IMG/VR virus record: IMGVR_UViG_3300047300_000727
Span: 1 to 52,709 of that record
Direction: 5' to 3' (one strand)
Source of the DNA: a virus
Length of the DNA: 52,709 nucleotides
The notes beneath the pieces are model-generated. The model did no database searches. It was given only the letters and a program-made list of their open reading frames with translations, and was not told where the DNA came from. Each line of letters begins with the position of its first letter. The stretch's first letter is position 1. This document shows positions 22,497 through 30,944 of this stretch, piece by piece. The position numbers were made by a program, and so were the translations under genes.

Positions 22497-23810
22497 GTGT
22501 CGTTCGGGGCGTATCTTCGAGACACGCTCCCGAAGTCGTGGACGGCTGATGCTCCGCACATCAAAGCGATCTGTGACGTCATCGACCGTGTGCACAGCGG
22601 TGAGATAGACCGACTCGCCATCCACATGCCACCACGTCATGGCAAGACAGAGACCGTGACCGTGCGTGCGGGGGCATTCTTCAAAGAGATGTTCCCGGAT
22701 GCGAACGTGCTGGTCACAGCGTACAACCAGCGCATCGCGAATCGCTTCAGTCGCAAAGCGCGAACCATCTGCCGTGGACGCATTGACATGGCGTCAGACA
22801 ACCGGGCGCAGGATGAATGGTCAACGTCTGGCGGTGGCACGTACATGGCACGCGGTGTGGGTTCACCACCGACTGGTGTCGGTTTCAAGTACATCATCAT
22901 CGATGACCCGATTCGAAGTCGCGAGGATGCGGAATCACAGGTGTACCGGGACCGTGCAGCCGACTGGTATTCGGATGACCTGTACACGCGCCTGGAACCG
23001 GGCGGTGCAATCATCATCGTGTGCACCAGATGGCATCATGACGATGTGGCAGCACGGGCTGTCGCTTCGGAACCGGACAGATGGCACATCCTGAACCTGC
23101 CGGCAATCGCTGAAGACGATGACGCACTCGGACGTGCTCCGGGTGAAGCTTTGTGGGCTGACAGATACGGTGTCGAGGAACTGGAGCGCATCAAGGGCGT
23201 CATGATGATGAACGGCGGTGAGTATGGATGGAGCGCACTCTACCAGCAAAGACCGACACCACGCGAGGGCGCATTCTTCCGGAGCACTCGCATCATCATC
23301 GAGGATGCACAGCCGAACATCAAGCGCGTTGCACGGGGGTGGGACCTTGCAGCTTCAGCGGGAAAAGGTGACTACACTGTCGGAGTGAAGCTCGGCATCG
23401 ATGACCAGGAGCGCCTGTGGATTCTGGATGTTCAGCGCGGACAATACGACGCCGATGAACGCGACCGAGTGATACGACAGACAGCTGCACTCGATGGCAA
23501 GTCGTGCCGACAGCGACTGCCACAGGACCCCGGACAGGCTGGAAAAAGTCAGGTCATCCATATGGTGCGGAACTTACAAGGATTCCCTGTGAGTTGCAAA
23601 CCGGTGAGTGGTTCGAAGGAACTTCGGGCTGGACCGATATCATCGCAGATCGCTGGGGGAAACTGCTTCATGGTCAAAGCATCGTGGAACGTGTCACTAC
23701 TCGATGAACTGCGAACATTTCCACTCGGCAAGAATGACGACTGCGTGGACGCAATCGCTGATGCGTACGATGAGCTGATGCTCGGTGTCGTGCGTTTTGG
23801 TGCAGTATAA
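22497..23810 (+). CDS. terL: Terminase large subunit (ATPase and nuclease)
   Basis: 437 residues from GTG at 22497, the first start after the small subunit stop; the frame is open upstream within the small subunit gene, so a longer start cannot be excluded. Walker A-like P-P-R-H-G-K-T at residues 45-51, Walker B Y-I-I-I-D-D-P near 135, an E/coupling segment C-T-R-W-H-H-D-D, then the RNase H-like nuclease with R-G-W-D-L-A-A-S near 280, P-Q-D-P-G-Q-A-G-K near 342 and D-D-C-V-D-A near 415. Packages DNA into the procapsid and cuts it. Confidence 0.9.
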   Translation: MSFGAYLRDTLPKSWTADAPHIKAICDVIDRVHSGEIDRLAIHMPPRHGKTETVTVRAGAFFKEMFPDANVLVTAYNQRIANRFSRKARTICRGRIDMASDNRAQDEWSTSGGGTYMARGVGSPPTGVGFKYIIIDDPIRSREDAESQVYRDRAADWYSDDLYTRLEPGGAIIIVCTRWHHDDVAARAVASEPDRWHILNLPAIAEDDDALGRAPGEALWADRYGVEELERIKGVMMMNGGEYGWSALYQQRPTPREGAFFRSTRIIIEDAQPNIKRVARGWDLAASAGKGDYTVGVKLGIDDQERLWILDVQRGQYDADERDRVIRQTAALDGKSCRQRLPQDPGQAGKSQVIHMVRNLQGFPVSCKPVSGSKELRAGPISSQIAGGNCFMVKASWNVSLLDELRTFPLGKNDDCVDAIADAYDELMLGVVRFGAV

Positions 23811-23824
23811 GGACACAATAAGAT

Positions 23825-25801
23825 ATGGCACTATTTGACATCTTCCGTCGGCAGTCGAAAGCACAGGCACCTTCGATGCTACTGCCACCCGTCATTCAGC
23901 GACAGTCGTCATTCCTGACGGGATACGGCTCCGGACGGCTGATGAATCTGCTGTCGGTTGTGATGCCTTCAAGCAATCGCGACTGGAAGTACATCGCCGG
24001 AGACCTGATGCTGAACAGCATCGTGGCACTGTCCATCAGCTGGTACACGCGCAACTTCAGCCAGGCGAAACTTCGTGTGATGCGACCGATGCCAGACGGT
24101 AAAGCGGAGCCAGTCGAAGGACATCCGATTCTCGATCTGCTCGCGAATCCATGTCCTGAGCTCGGAGTGACAGCGACTGCATGGTGGGATTGGTTCATCA
24201 CCGATTCTCTGGTGCTCGCGAACGCCTACATCTACAAGCACAGAACGTCGCCGAATCAGCCACCTGTGGCACTTCAGTGGCTCGCTGCAGACATGGTGCG
24301 ACCTGCTGGCTCACTCACCGACTCACTCACCGGGTACATCTACACAGCTGATGGCTGGCGTCGTGAGATGACGCTCGAAGATGTCATTCACCTCCGCATC
24401 GGAAGAGACCCTTCAGACTGGCGATTCGGTCGAGGTCCACTCGCTTCGGTGCTTCGCGAAGTCTGCACCGATAATGTGGCATCGAGCACGGCATACGGGC
24501 TTGCAAAGTCGCCGGTGCCGTCGTTCGTCGTTGGACCGAAGGACCCGACACAAGCGTACACAACCACTGAAGACGACGCCATCACCACGAAGCAACGACT
24601 GCAGGAAAATTTCAGCGGGGACGACAGCGGTGGTGTGGCTGTCATGACGAACGCCTTCGAACTTCAACGCGTCGGATTCTCACCGAAAGACATGGCGCTC
24701 GATGATGTTCGGCGCAAGCCGGAGGAGCGCATTTGCGCAGCTCTCGGATTGAATCCTCTGGTGCTTCACCTTGGCTCCGGGCTGGAGCGTTCGACATACA
24801 GCAACCTCCAGCAAGCCACACGATCAGCGTGGACAGACGGCATGGTTCCGCTATACCGTCGCATCGCCGAAGTGCTGACACAGAATCTGCTGAGTGACTA
24901 CCCTGAGACACAACCGGGCGATTATCTTGAGTTCGACACATCCGACATTCCGGCACTCGCTGCGGACCTGACATCCGAAGCCGAACGCGCCGAACGTCTG
25001 TACAAAGCAGGAATCATCGACCGTGCAACAGCGAAGCGCATCAGCGGTGTCGTGACGGTTCCCGAAGATGAGGGACTGTACTTCGGTGATGTTCCGCTGA
25101 TGTCACAGGCACCACAGCCAGGGACTGCACCAGCACCAGCGAGCACGCTCTCCCCTTCGGACATCAACAAGTTGGTGGGCAGTGCGACGGCTCTCATCCG
25201 TGCCGGCTTCGCTCCAGAAGCTGCGCTGTCGTCCGTTGGGCTTGACCCGATTCAGCACCTCGGACTGCTCCCTGTGACCATCAAGGAAGCATCAAAGAGT
25301 GCAACCACATACATTCCGAATGCCGGCATGAAAGAAGCTGCACGCCGGGCGCTCGCGTGGAAAGACGAAGGGAAGTCCGGTGGGACACGCGTCGGTCTGG
25401 CACGGGCGAACCAGATCGCGAACGGAGACAACCTGAGCGAAGACACGGTACTCCGAATGTACTCATTCTTTGCACGTCACGAAGTCGACAAACAGGCTGA
25501 AGGATTCAATGCCGGTGAACCGGGATTCCCTTCGGCAGGTCGCGTCGCATGGGACCTCTGGGGCGGTGATGCTGGTTATGCATGGGCAACGGCGAAGCGC
25601 AAAACCATCAACGCTCCGACGAAGATGTACTTGTACGGCGATGAAGACTACACCGCCGAAGACGTGCTTCGGTTGCATCATCAGGTGCACGATGACCGCC
25701 AGTTCAGCGACTGGCTGGCATCGAAGCGCATCGAGATTCTCGGTGTGTATGTCAAAGACACCGGGAATGACGTACATCCGGCATACGGGTACCCTGTCTG
25801 A
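23825..25801 (+). CDS. Portal protein with unusual C-terminal extension
   Basis: 658 residues, well above the ~400-450 common for HK97-type portals. Residues 1-~430 carry the portal pattern: M-A-L-F-D-I-F-R-R start, S-I-S-W-Y-T-R-N, G-D-Y-L-E-F-D-T-S-D-I-P near 360. Residues ~470-600 hold a second module: A-G-M-K-E-A-A-R-R-A-L-A-W-K, G-L-A-R-A-N-Q-I-A-N-G-D-N-L-S, F-F-A-R-H-E-V-D-K and A-W-D-L-W-G-G-D-A-G-Y-A-W-A. That motif set recurs in various phage head or hypothetical proteins as a separate or fused domain. The portal dodecamer is the DNA gate of the head. Confidence 0.85.
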   Translation: MALFDIFRRQSKAQAPSMLLPPVIQRQSSFLTGYGSGRLMNLLSVVMPSSNRDWKYIAGDLMLNSIVALSISWYTRNFSQAKLRVMRPMPDGKAEPVEGHPILDLLANPCPELGVTATAWWDWFITDSLVLANAYIYKHRTSPNQPPVALQWLAADMVRPAGSLTDSLTGYIYTADGWRREMTLEDVIHLRIGRDPSDWRFGRGPLASVLREVCTDNVASSTAYGLAKSPVPSFVVGPKDPTQAYTTTEDDAITTKQRLQENFSGDDSGGVAVMTNAFELQRVGFSPKDMALDDVRRKPEERICAALGLNPLVLHLGSGLERSTYSNLQQATRSAWTDGMVPLYRRIAEVLTQNLLSDYPETQPGDYLEFDTSDIPALAADLTSEAERAERLYKAGIIDRATAKRISGVVTVPEDEGLYFGDVPLMSQAPQPGTAPAPASTLSPSDINKLVGSATALIRAGFAPEAALSSVGLDPIQHLGLLPVTIKEASKSATTYIPNAGMKEAARRALAWKDEGKSGGTRVGLARANQIANGDNLSEDTVLRMYSFFARHEVDKQAEGFNAGEPGFPSAGRVAWDLWGGDAGYAWATAKRKTINAPTKMYLYGDEDYTAEDVLRLHHQVHDDRQFSDWLASKRIEILGVYVKDTGNDVHPAYGYPV

Positions 25802-26805
25802 TGCCATCACTTTATGATGTGGCGCGTGAATACCGTTTGCGTCTGCTCGACCGTGAAGCGGCAGCAGTGGCGCAGATGGACACCACGTATCGCAAAGCGA
25901 CTGCCGACGGGCTGAAGCGCCTTCGTGTGCTGGCTGAAGCAATCGCCGATGCGGAGGATGCAGGTGAAGACACAGCTGCGCTTCGCGACATGATGCAACG
26001 GCTGATGGCGATTCAAGATCAGATTCAGACCGAAATCAAGGGGTGGTCGAGTGACGGCGCATCAATCGCCACACGGGCACAAAGCGAAGCCGTGGATGTC
26101 GCAGGGCAGATGCAGTTGCCACTCGCGACAGCTGCGAGTGGAGCACCATCCGAAGCCGTGATGGCGACAACGTGGAACCGATTCGACCCGATGAGCGTTG
26201 AGCAGTTCATCGGCTTCGCTTCGGATGGAACACCGCTTGACAACCTGTTCGCATCCATCGGACCAGACATGAAGCAGATGATCGCGAATGGAATCATTCA
26301 AGGCGACCACAACAGTGTTGTGGCGCGTCGCATGGTGATGGCGTATGACTCACTCGCACCAGCTCGCGCGAAGACAATCGCACGAACGGAGATGCTCCGA
26401 GCATCACGCGAAGCACAACGGCAATCATTCCTGGCGAACAGTGACATCGTGCACGGGTGGATGCGTGCCAGTGCCGGAGACCACAATGTCTGTCCAGCAT
26501 GCTGGGCGCTTCACGGTACGCATCAGGAACTTGCGACAATCGTCCCTACACATCCAAACTGTAGGTGTACCATCGTGCCGGTGATGGACCCGTGGGGTGG
26601 CGAAGCCACCAGCGACCTGATACCGAACGCTGAGACAACCTTTGCCAGACTCTCACCAGAACGGCAGATGGAGGCACTGGGACGCGGAAGATACATGCTG
26701 TACAAAACCGGGACACCACTGTCTGCCTTCGGGCGAGTGGTTGACGACGAACAGTGGGGACCTATAGCGCAAATCGTGCCACTGCGGGAGCTGATAAATG
26801 GATGA
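25801..26805 (+). CDS. Phage Mu gpF-like minor head protein
   Basis: 334 residues. N-terminal half is helical. The Mu-F domain follows: A-K-T-I-A-R-T-E-M-L-R-A-S-R-E near residue 195, then C-P-A-C-W-A-L-H-G near 228 and H-P-N-C-R-C-T-I-V-P near 250; the four Cys and His likely bind zinc. Family members are minor head proteins needed for head assembly. Start overlaps the portal stop by one base (TGATG); end overlaps the protease gene by eight. Confidence 0.85.
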   Translation: MPSLYDVAREYRLRLLDREAAAVAQMDTTYRKATADGLKRLRVLAEAIADAEDAGEDTAALRDMMQRLMAIQDQIQTEIKGWSSDGASIATRAQSEAVDVAGQMQLPLATAASGAPSEAVMATTWNRFDPMSVEQFIGFASDGTPLDNLFASIGPDMKQMIANGIIQGDHNSVVARRMVMAYDSLAPARAKTIARTEMLRASREAQRQSFLANSDIVHGWMRASAGDHNVCPACWALHGTHQELATIVPTHPNCRCTIVPVMDPWGGEATSDLIPNAETTFARLSPERQMEALGRGRYMLYKTGTPLSAFGRVVDDEQWGPIAQIVPLRELING

Positions 26806-27823
26806 GTTGATGTACTTTGGTGATGCAGTCAAAGCGGAACCAGACGGACGTGTCCGTGGTTACTTGGTACGCTTCGGTGGTGAAGACCTGGTCGGTGACT
26901 ACTTCACGCCACAGACAGACTTCGGGCGACCGATGGTGAAGGGTTCCAGCTTCGCGCTGAATCTGTACTATCACCACGGTGCGGACCCACTGATCGGGAA
27001 AACATGCATCGGGACCGGTGTCGTCAAAATGGACGACAAGGGACTGTGGATGGAGTCGCAGATTGACCTTGCAAACGAATACGGAAAGATGGTCGCGAAA
27101 CTTGGCAAGCGAGCACAGCTCGGATATTCTTCCGGAGCGGCTGGTCATCTTGTGGAGCGCAAGGCTGTTGGTGCACGTCAAGAAATTACGCGATGGTGCA
27201 TCGGTGAAGCATCAATCACACCGACACCATGTGAACCACTCAACACTGTCAAGTCAATGATGGATGCATCCTGCAAGCCTATCAAAGAGATGATGGATGG
27301 CGAAGAGGATGACGAAGAGATGGACACGATGGAAGAGGAAGCACCGGCAGTCGGTGACGAATCCTCCCCGGAATCCTTCGCATCCAGCATCTATGGCGCC
27401 ATGGCTGCGAACATGGTCCATGAAGGTATTGAGTTCCTTTATGCGAAGCTGTGCGATGGCGTTTTACAGGTATATGTCGACGGTTTACCGAAGGAATACC
27501 TGCTCGCGCTGTTCGATGGATTTGCGCAAAGGGGCAAAGACCTTGTATCAACTGTTGACGCAGTGGCATCAGCCGAAGTCAAAGCATTCGAAGCAAAGAC
27601 ACGGCAGCCACAAACAGTTCGGGAACTGGAGCATCGGCTGAGGGATTCGCTGATGTTGACTCGAAGCGAGTCGGTGAGACTCGCAAAGTCCGTGTGGGAA
27701 AGTCTGCGGGATGCAGCCACTGAACCCGACATGCAGAAACAGTCGAAGGCTGACGTCAGTGACCTCGACAAAGCGAGAATCCTCGCAGAAATCATGATGA
27801 TGGAGATCGAAAGTGAAGATTGA
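26798..27823 (+). CDS. HK97-type prohead maturation protease (S78)
   Basis: 341 residues. The protease domain spans ~1-160: R-G-Y-L-V-R-F-G near 20, Y-Y-H-H-G-A-D near 57 (catalytic His), L-G-Y-S-S-G-A-A near 112 (catalytic Ser) and I-G-E-A-S-I-T-P-T-P near 138. The remaining ~180 residues are acidic then helical (E-E-D-D-E-E-M-D-T-M-E-E-E), possibly a scaffold-like part fused to the protease. It would mature the shell proteins. The end overlaps the capsid GTG by eleven bases. Confidence 0.85.
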   Translation: MDELMYFGDAVKAEPDGRVRGYLVRFGGEDLVGDYFTPQTDFGRPMVKGSSFALNLYYHHGADPLIGKTCIGTGVVKMDDKGLWMESQIDLANEYGKMVAKLGKRAQLGYSSGAAGHLVERKAVGARQEITRWCIGEASITPTPCEPLNTVKSMMDASCKPIKEMMDGEEDDEEMDTMEEEAPAVGDESSPESFASSIYGAMAANMVHEGIEFLYAKLCDGVLQVYVDGLPKEYLLALFDGFAQRGKDLVSTVDAVASAEVKAFEAKTRQPQTVRELEHRLRDSLMLTRSESVRLAKSVWESLRDAATEPDMQKQSKADVSDLDKARILAEIMMMEIESED

Positions 27824-29174
27824 ATCCCTTAAGCAGCGTCAAGCCGACAGCATCGCTGCACTCAAAGAACTGCTGGCGCTCGACGCACCAGACATGACCG
27901 AAGTCAACCGCCTGAACGACGAAGTGAAGTCCATCACGGACCGCATCGCCATCGCTCGTTCCGTGGCACAGTTCCAGCCTGAACCATCCGAAGATGAGTT
28001 CCAGACCGAACCACAGGTCAAGGCATGGGAGCGACAGGCAATCGGTGCAGGTCCTGACCTCCGCGCATTCGCCGGACGTGACAACAACGAAAAAGCCTAC
28101 AACGCCTACGCTTTCGGACAGTGGATGCGTGCAACCGCACTGAAGTCTGCATCCGCTCGCAAGTGGTGTCAGGATCACGGTGTACTGAAGGCAGCTGATA
28201 TCAAGGCAATGAACGAAGGCACCGGCTCCGCTGGTGGATTCGCTGTCCCGACAATCATTAGCGACCAGTTCGTGTACCTTCGTGAGCAAGCATCCATCAT
28301 GCGTCAGGACGCTCGCAAGTACACGATGACCAGCAACGCGTTGAACGTTCCGGTCATCAGTGGTTCTGTCACAGCTGTGTGGGGCGCTGAAAACACCGCA
28401 ATCACCGCATCCGACTTGACGGTCGCTTCGGTTGCACTTTCTGCTAAGAAGCTCACCGCACTCAGCGTGATGTCGAGCGAGTTGAATGAGGATGCTGTCG
28501 TGAACTTCGCGAGCATTCTCGCGATGGACATGGCAAACAAACTCGGTCACGAAGAAGACCGCGTCTGTTTCAACGGAACCGGTGTCGCCGGTGACGGTGG
28601 AATCACAGGTCTTTGCCAGTACATCTTCGGTCTGTCCGGTACGAAGGCGAACATCGCATCGTTGGTCACTGCACCATCGTTCGTTGCTACCCCTGCGAAC
28701 TTGACGCTCGCGATCTGGCAGTCGCTCGTGGCGAAGCTCCCTGTTTACGCACAGCAGAACGCGAAGTTCTACATGCACAAACAGATTTTCTTCAACTACG
28801 TTGCAGACAAGCTCATCTCGCTTGGTGGTAACAACTACAACGCACTCGCGATGGGTGCTGGACTTCAGCCGACGCTGTTCGGATACCCTGTCCAGTTCGT
28901 TCAGGATATGCCGTCGTCACTCTTGACTACGTCCATCAACACGCCAATCGCTGTGCTTGCTGACCTTTCGAAGGCTGTCGCATTCGGTGACCGCCGTGAG
29001 ATCAGCATCGCCACATCGACCGAGCGCTACTTTGATCAGGACAGCATCGCTGTCCGTGCCATCGAGCGCGTCGGATTCTCTGGTGCAACGGACCCCGGCA
29101 ACGTCAACGCCACCGTCGCATCACAGGTTCCTGGTTCGGCAATCGTTCTGGTCACCAACGCCACCACAGCGTAG
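27813..29174 (+). CDS. Major capsid protein, HK97 fold
   Basis: 453 residues starting with GTG at 27813, after GGAG. Residues 1-~60 form a coiled coil (L-K-Q-R-Q-A-D-S-I-A-A-L-K-E-L-L, N-R-L-N-D-E-V-K-S-I-T-D-R), the delta domain that acts as internal scaffold and is usually cut off. The shell domain follows: S-A-G-G-F-A-V-P-T-I-I near 145, F-N-G-T-G near 252, F-Y-M-H-K near 320 and V-R-A-I-E-R-V-G-F near 425, typical of the HK97 capsid family. Followed by its own terminator, in keeping with high expression. Confidence 0.9.
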   Translation: MKIESLKQRQADSIAALKELLALDAPDMTEVNRLNDEVKSITDRIAIARSVAQFQPEPSEDEFQTEPQVKAWERQAIGAGPDLRAFAGRDNNEKAYNAYAFGQWMRATALKSASARKWCQDHGVLKAADIKAMNEGTGSAGGFAVPTIISDQFVYLREQASIMRQDARKYTMTSNALNVPVISGSVTAVWGAENTAITASDLTVASVALSAKKLTALSVMSSELNEDAVVNFASILAMDMANKLGHEEDRVCFNGTGVAGDGGITGLCQYIFGLSGTKANIASLVTAPSFVATPANLTLAIWQSLVAKLPVYAQQNAKFYMHKQIFFNYVADKLISLGGNNYNALAMGAGLQPTLFGYPVQFVQDMPSSLLTTSINTPIAVLADLSKAVAFGDRREISIATSTERYFDQDSIAVRAIERVGFSGATDPGNVNATVASQVPGSAIVLVTNATTA

Positions 29175-29196
29175 GTTTCCGGAACCGCTACAATGG

Positions 29197-29231
29197 GGGC
29201 AGGGGCTTATGCCCTTGCCCTTATTCTTTTT
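29197..29231 (+). terminator. Terminator after the capsid gene
   Basis: A 10-bp stem (one G-U pair) GGGCAGGGGC/GCCCTTGCCC with a TTAT loop and a T-rich run TTATTCTTTTT. It would lower transcription of the connector genes relative to capsid. The ribosome site of the next gene (TGGAGG) starts at its end. Confidence 0.85.
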
Positions 29232-29241
29232 GGAGGCTTCG

Positions 29242-29736
29242 ATGGCATTCACTCGCACTCAATGTCTGGAACGTCTGGCATGGATGACAGCATCTGACCA
29301 GTATCCGACACTCGACTCAACTGCACTCCAGCAGCTCATCGATGATGCCCTACGGTACACCACATGGACCGCCAGCACGGCATACAACGTCGGTGACATG
29401 ATTGTCCCACCAGTGCCAAACGGGCGCGTGTATCGGTGCGTCATCGCAGGGATATCCGGAACCGACAGCACGATATTCCCTATCTACGCCACGAAGCCGG
29501 GCTACACGCTCTATGACGGCTCCGGCAATCCCGGTCTGACATGGCAAGACTACGCCTTCGCGAATGCTGAACCATATGACCTGCATCTGGCTGTCCGGAA
29601 CGGATGGCTTCGCAAAGCAGCTGCATGTGCGACACAGATCGCAATCGAAGACGGCAACGTCAAAGCGGATATGGAAAAACTCCAGGCGCACTGTCTGAGC
29701 CAAGCACAACGGCATCAGCCGTTAGGTATCGTCTGA
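29242..29736 (+). CDS. Head-tail connector (gp6-like) with a beta-domain insert
   Basis: 164 residues with TGGAGG before the ATG. The first ~40 residues (R-L-A-W-M-T-A-S, L-Q-Q-L-I-D-D-A-L-R-Y) and the last ~60 (A-V-R-N-G-W-L-R-K-A-A-A-C-A, helical) form an adaptor-like helical fold. In between is a ~70-residue segment, T-A-S-T-A-Y-N-V-G-D ... V-Y-R-C-V-I-A-G-I-S-G ... G-L-T-W-Q-D-Y, that resembles small carbohydrate-binding domains (chitin-binding type 5/12-like pattern). Position after capsid supports the connector call; the insert is unusual. Confidence 0.65.
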   Translation: MAFTRTQCLERLAWMTASDQYPTLDSTALQQLIDDALRYTTWTASTAYNVGDMIVPPVPNGRVYRCVIAGISGTDSTIFPIYATKPGYTLYDGSGNPGLTWQDYAFANAEPYDLHLAVRNGWLRKAAACATQIAIEDGNVKADMEKLQAHCLSQAQRHQPLGIV

Positions 29737-30125
29737 TGGCAATCCCTGCGAAACTGCTTCAGGACATCCGGAAGGGACTGTCCGCATACACCTTCACGCA
29801 ACCGGTGACATTGTGGAGGAACATTCCTCAACGCGACGGCATCGGTGGCATTTCGATGACATGGACCAAAGTCGCTGAGTTCAAAGGCATTCTGAAGAAT
29901 GAGTCGAACAGTGAGCAGGTCATCAGCGAAGCCATTACGCAACACTGCTCGTGGTCAATCGTATGTCCGGTTGACATCGAAGTGCGTCAGGATGACAGAA
30001 TATACTTGGACTACACGACACCGTACATGCTCGGAATGTACTTCGAAGTCGCTGCGAGCGACTACGGTAAGACCGATGCAATCGTGCAGAATGTGGACCT
30101 GATACAACACCAAACGGGTGCGTAA
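29736..30125 (+). CDS. Head closure / head-tail joining protein
   Basis: 129 residues. The ATG overlaps the previous TGA. Beta-rich, with T-L-W-R-N-I-P near 27, W-T-K-V-A-E-F-K-G-I-L-K near 45 and an end Y-F-E-V-A-A-S-D-Y, resembling the stopper or head-tail joining family (SPP1 gp16-like). It closes the portal channel after packaging. Last clear head gene of block A; the composition starts to change after it. Confidence 0.65.
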   Translation: MAIPAKLLQDIRKGLSAYTFTQPVTLWRNIPQRDGIGGISMTWTKVAEFKGILKNESNSEQVISEAITQHCSWSIVCPVDIEVRQDDRIYLDYTTPYMLGMYFEVAASDYGKTDAIVQNVDLIQHQTGA

Positions 30126-30165
30126 AACATAACACAAGCGACACAATACATCAGGTGATGACGGA

Positions 30166-30366
30166 ATGAAGATATCTGCCGAATGGATTAGTGTTGTGAT
30201 GGTGATACTGGTGCCGATGATTAGTGGCATCGTGGCACAGCTCAGATTGTTGTGGAGCCTAGAAGGAAAAGTGGACTCCATAACGAGCAACTATCGAACA
30301 GTGATTCGAGAGATCGAGCAGATAAAGCGTCGTTTGGAAGAACTTGAACAGGAGCTGAGACAGTGA
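30166..30366 (+). CDS. Membrane protein with coiled coil, possible holin partner
   Basis: 66 residues: one N-terminal transmembrane helix (I-S-V-V-M-V-I-L-V-P-M-I-S-G-I-V), then a coiled coil (I-E-Q-I-K-R-R-L-E-E-L-E-Q-E-L). The combination recalls XhlA-type lysis accessory proteins but in the reverse order. It overlaps the next membrane gene by four bases, and the pair could be a lysis cassette. The only lysin is far away in the window (10202), but close if block A is circular and its tail genes follow here. Confidence 0.5.
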   Translation: MKISAEWISVVMVILVPMISGIVAQLRLLWSLEGKVDSITSNYRTVIREIEQIKRRLEELEQELRQ

Positions 30367-30572
30367 AGCGTGTACATCTTGGAAAACTCTCTGCAGTCTT
30401 TGCAGCGTCATTCGCTCCGGCATTCTGGGCTGTCGTTGCAGAATCCGTAAACGCCGGACACGTCCGGTCTGATGTCCTGGTCAAAGCGACTGTCGCCGGA
30501 ATCGGCTCAAGCATCGTCGCAGTGTCTGCACTCTTAATGAACGCATACAAGGAAGACAAATCAAATGAATAA
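30363..30572 (+). CDS. Two-helix membrane protein, holin candidate
   Basis: 69 residues: two hydrophobic helices (V-F-A-A-S-F-A-P-A-F-W-A-V-V and I-G-S-S-I-V-A-V-S-A-L-L-M), a short loop, basic start and charged end (Y-K-E-D-K-S-N-E). This fits class II holins. The call rests on topology and on the neighbouring coiled-coil membrane protein. Confidence 0.5.
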   Translation: MKRVHLGKLSAVFAASFAPAFWAVVAESVNAGHVRSDVLVKATVAGIGSSIVAVSALLMNAYKEDKSNE

Positions 30573-30720
30573 ATTCAAACGAGAGCTTGGAGCAGTGATG
30601 GCACTGTACGGGTCTAAGGCTGTAGCGGCTGGTGTCTCTGCTGCGATGAGTGCTGCACTGGGCTTCTTGACGATGCCGTTCAAGGGTGTGCAGGCGAACA
30701 GTTTGAAGGTGGGCAAATGA
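30565..30720 (+). CDS. Short protein, 51 residues, unknown
   Basis: ATG at 30565 overlaps the end of the holin-like gene by eight bases, and its stop overlaps the next ATG (ATGA), so it fits a coupled operon even though it is short. Sequence features: a basic start (N-K-F-K-R-E-L), a small-residue helix (A-V-A-A-G-V-S-A-A-M-S-A-A-L-G-F) that may enter a membrane, and a basic end. Not recognised. Confidence 0.5.
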   Translation: MNKFKRELGAVMALYGSKAVAAGVSAAMSAALGFLTMPFKGVQANSLKVGK

Positions 30721-30944
30721 ACCTGCAGAACTTTCGCATTGAGAAAGAACCTGCGCCTTCTACTGATTGGCGTGTCTTTGGAGACATTGAGGATGACAAC
30801 GGTAACATCTTGGGTACGTTTGGGCAGGATGGTACGAGCGTCAATGTGTGGTGGGTGATGCAGGACGAGCAGTTTCAGTATGGGATTGTTCAACAGTTTG
30901 CAATGATTATGGCGCAGCAGATTGTTCAAGGAACGGCTGAATAA
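30717..30944 (+). CDS. Small protein before the adhesin, 75 residues
   Basis: Coupled by ATGA to the previous gene and by TAATG to the adhesin gene. Beta-rich (W-R-V-F-G-D-I-E-D-D-N-G-N-I-L-G-T-F-G) with a helical end (I-V-Q-Q-F-A-M-I-M-A-Q-Q). Not recognised; position suggests a partner or chaperone of the adhesin. Codon use here is already of the block B type. Confidence 0.55.
   Translation: MNLQNFRIEKEPAPSTDWRVFGDIEDDNGNILGTFGQDGTSVNVWWVMQDEQFQYGIVQQFAMIMAQQIVQGTAE

Noticed and set aside
27792-28778. Minus-strand frame of 328 codons over the capsid gene
   Set aside because: It is the antisense shadow of the G/C-third-position-rich capsid gene, has no ribosome site, and its sequence looks like no known protein.
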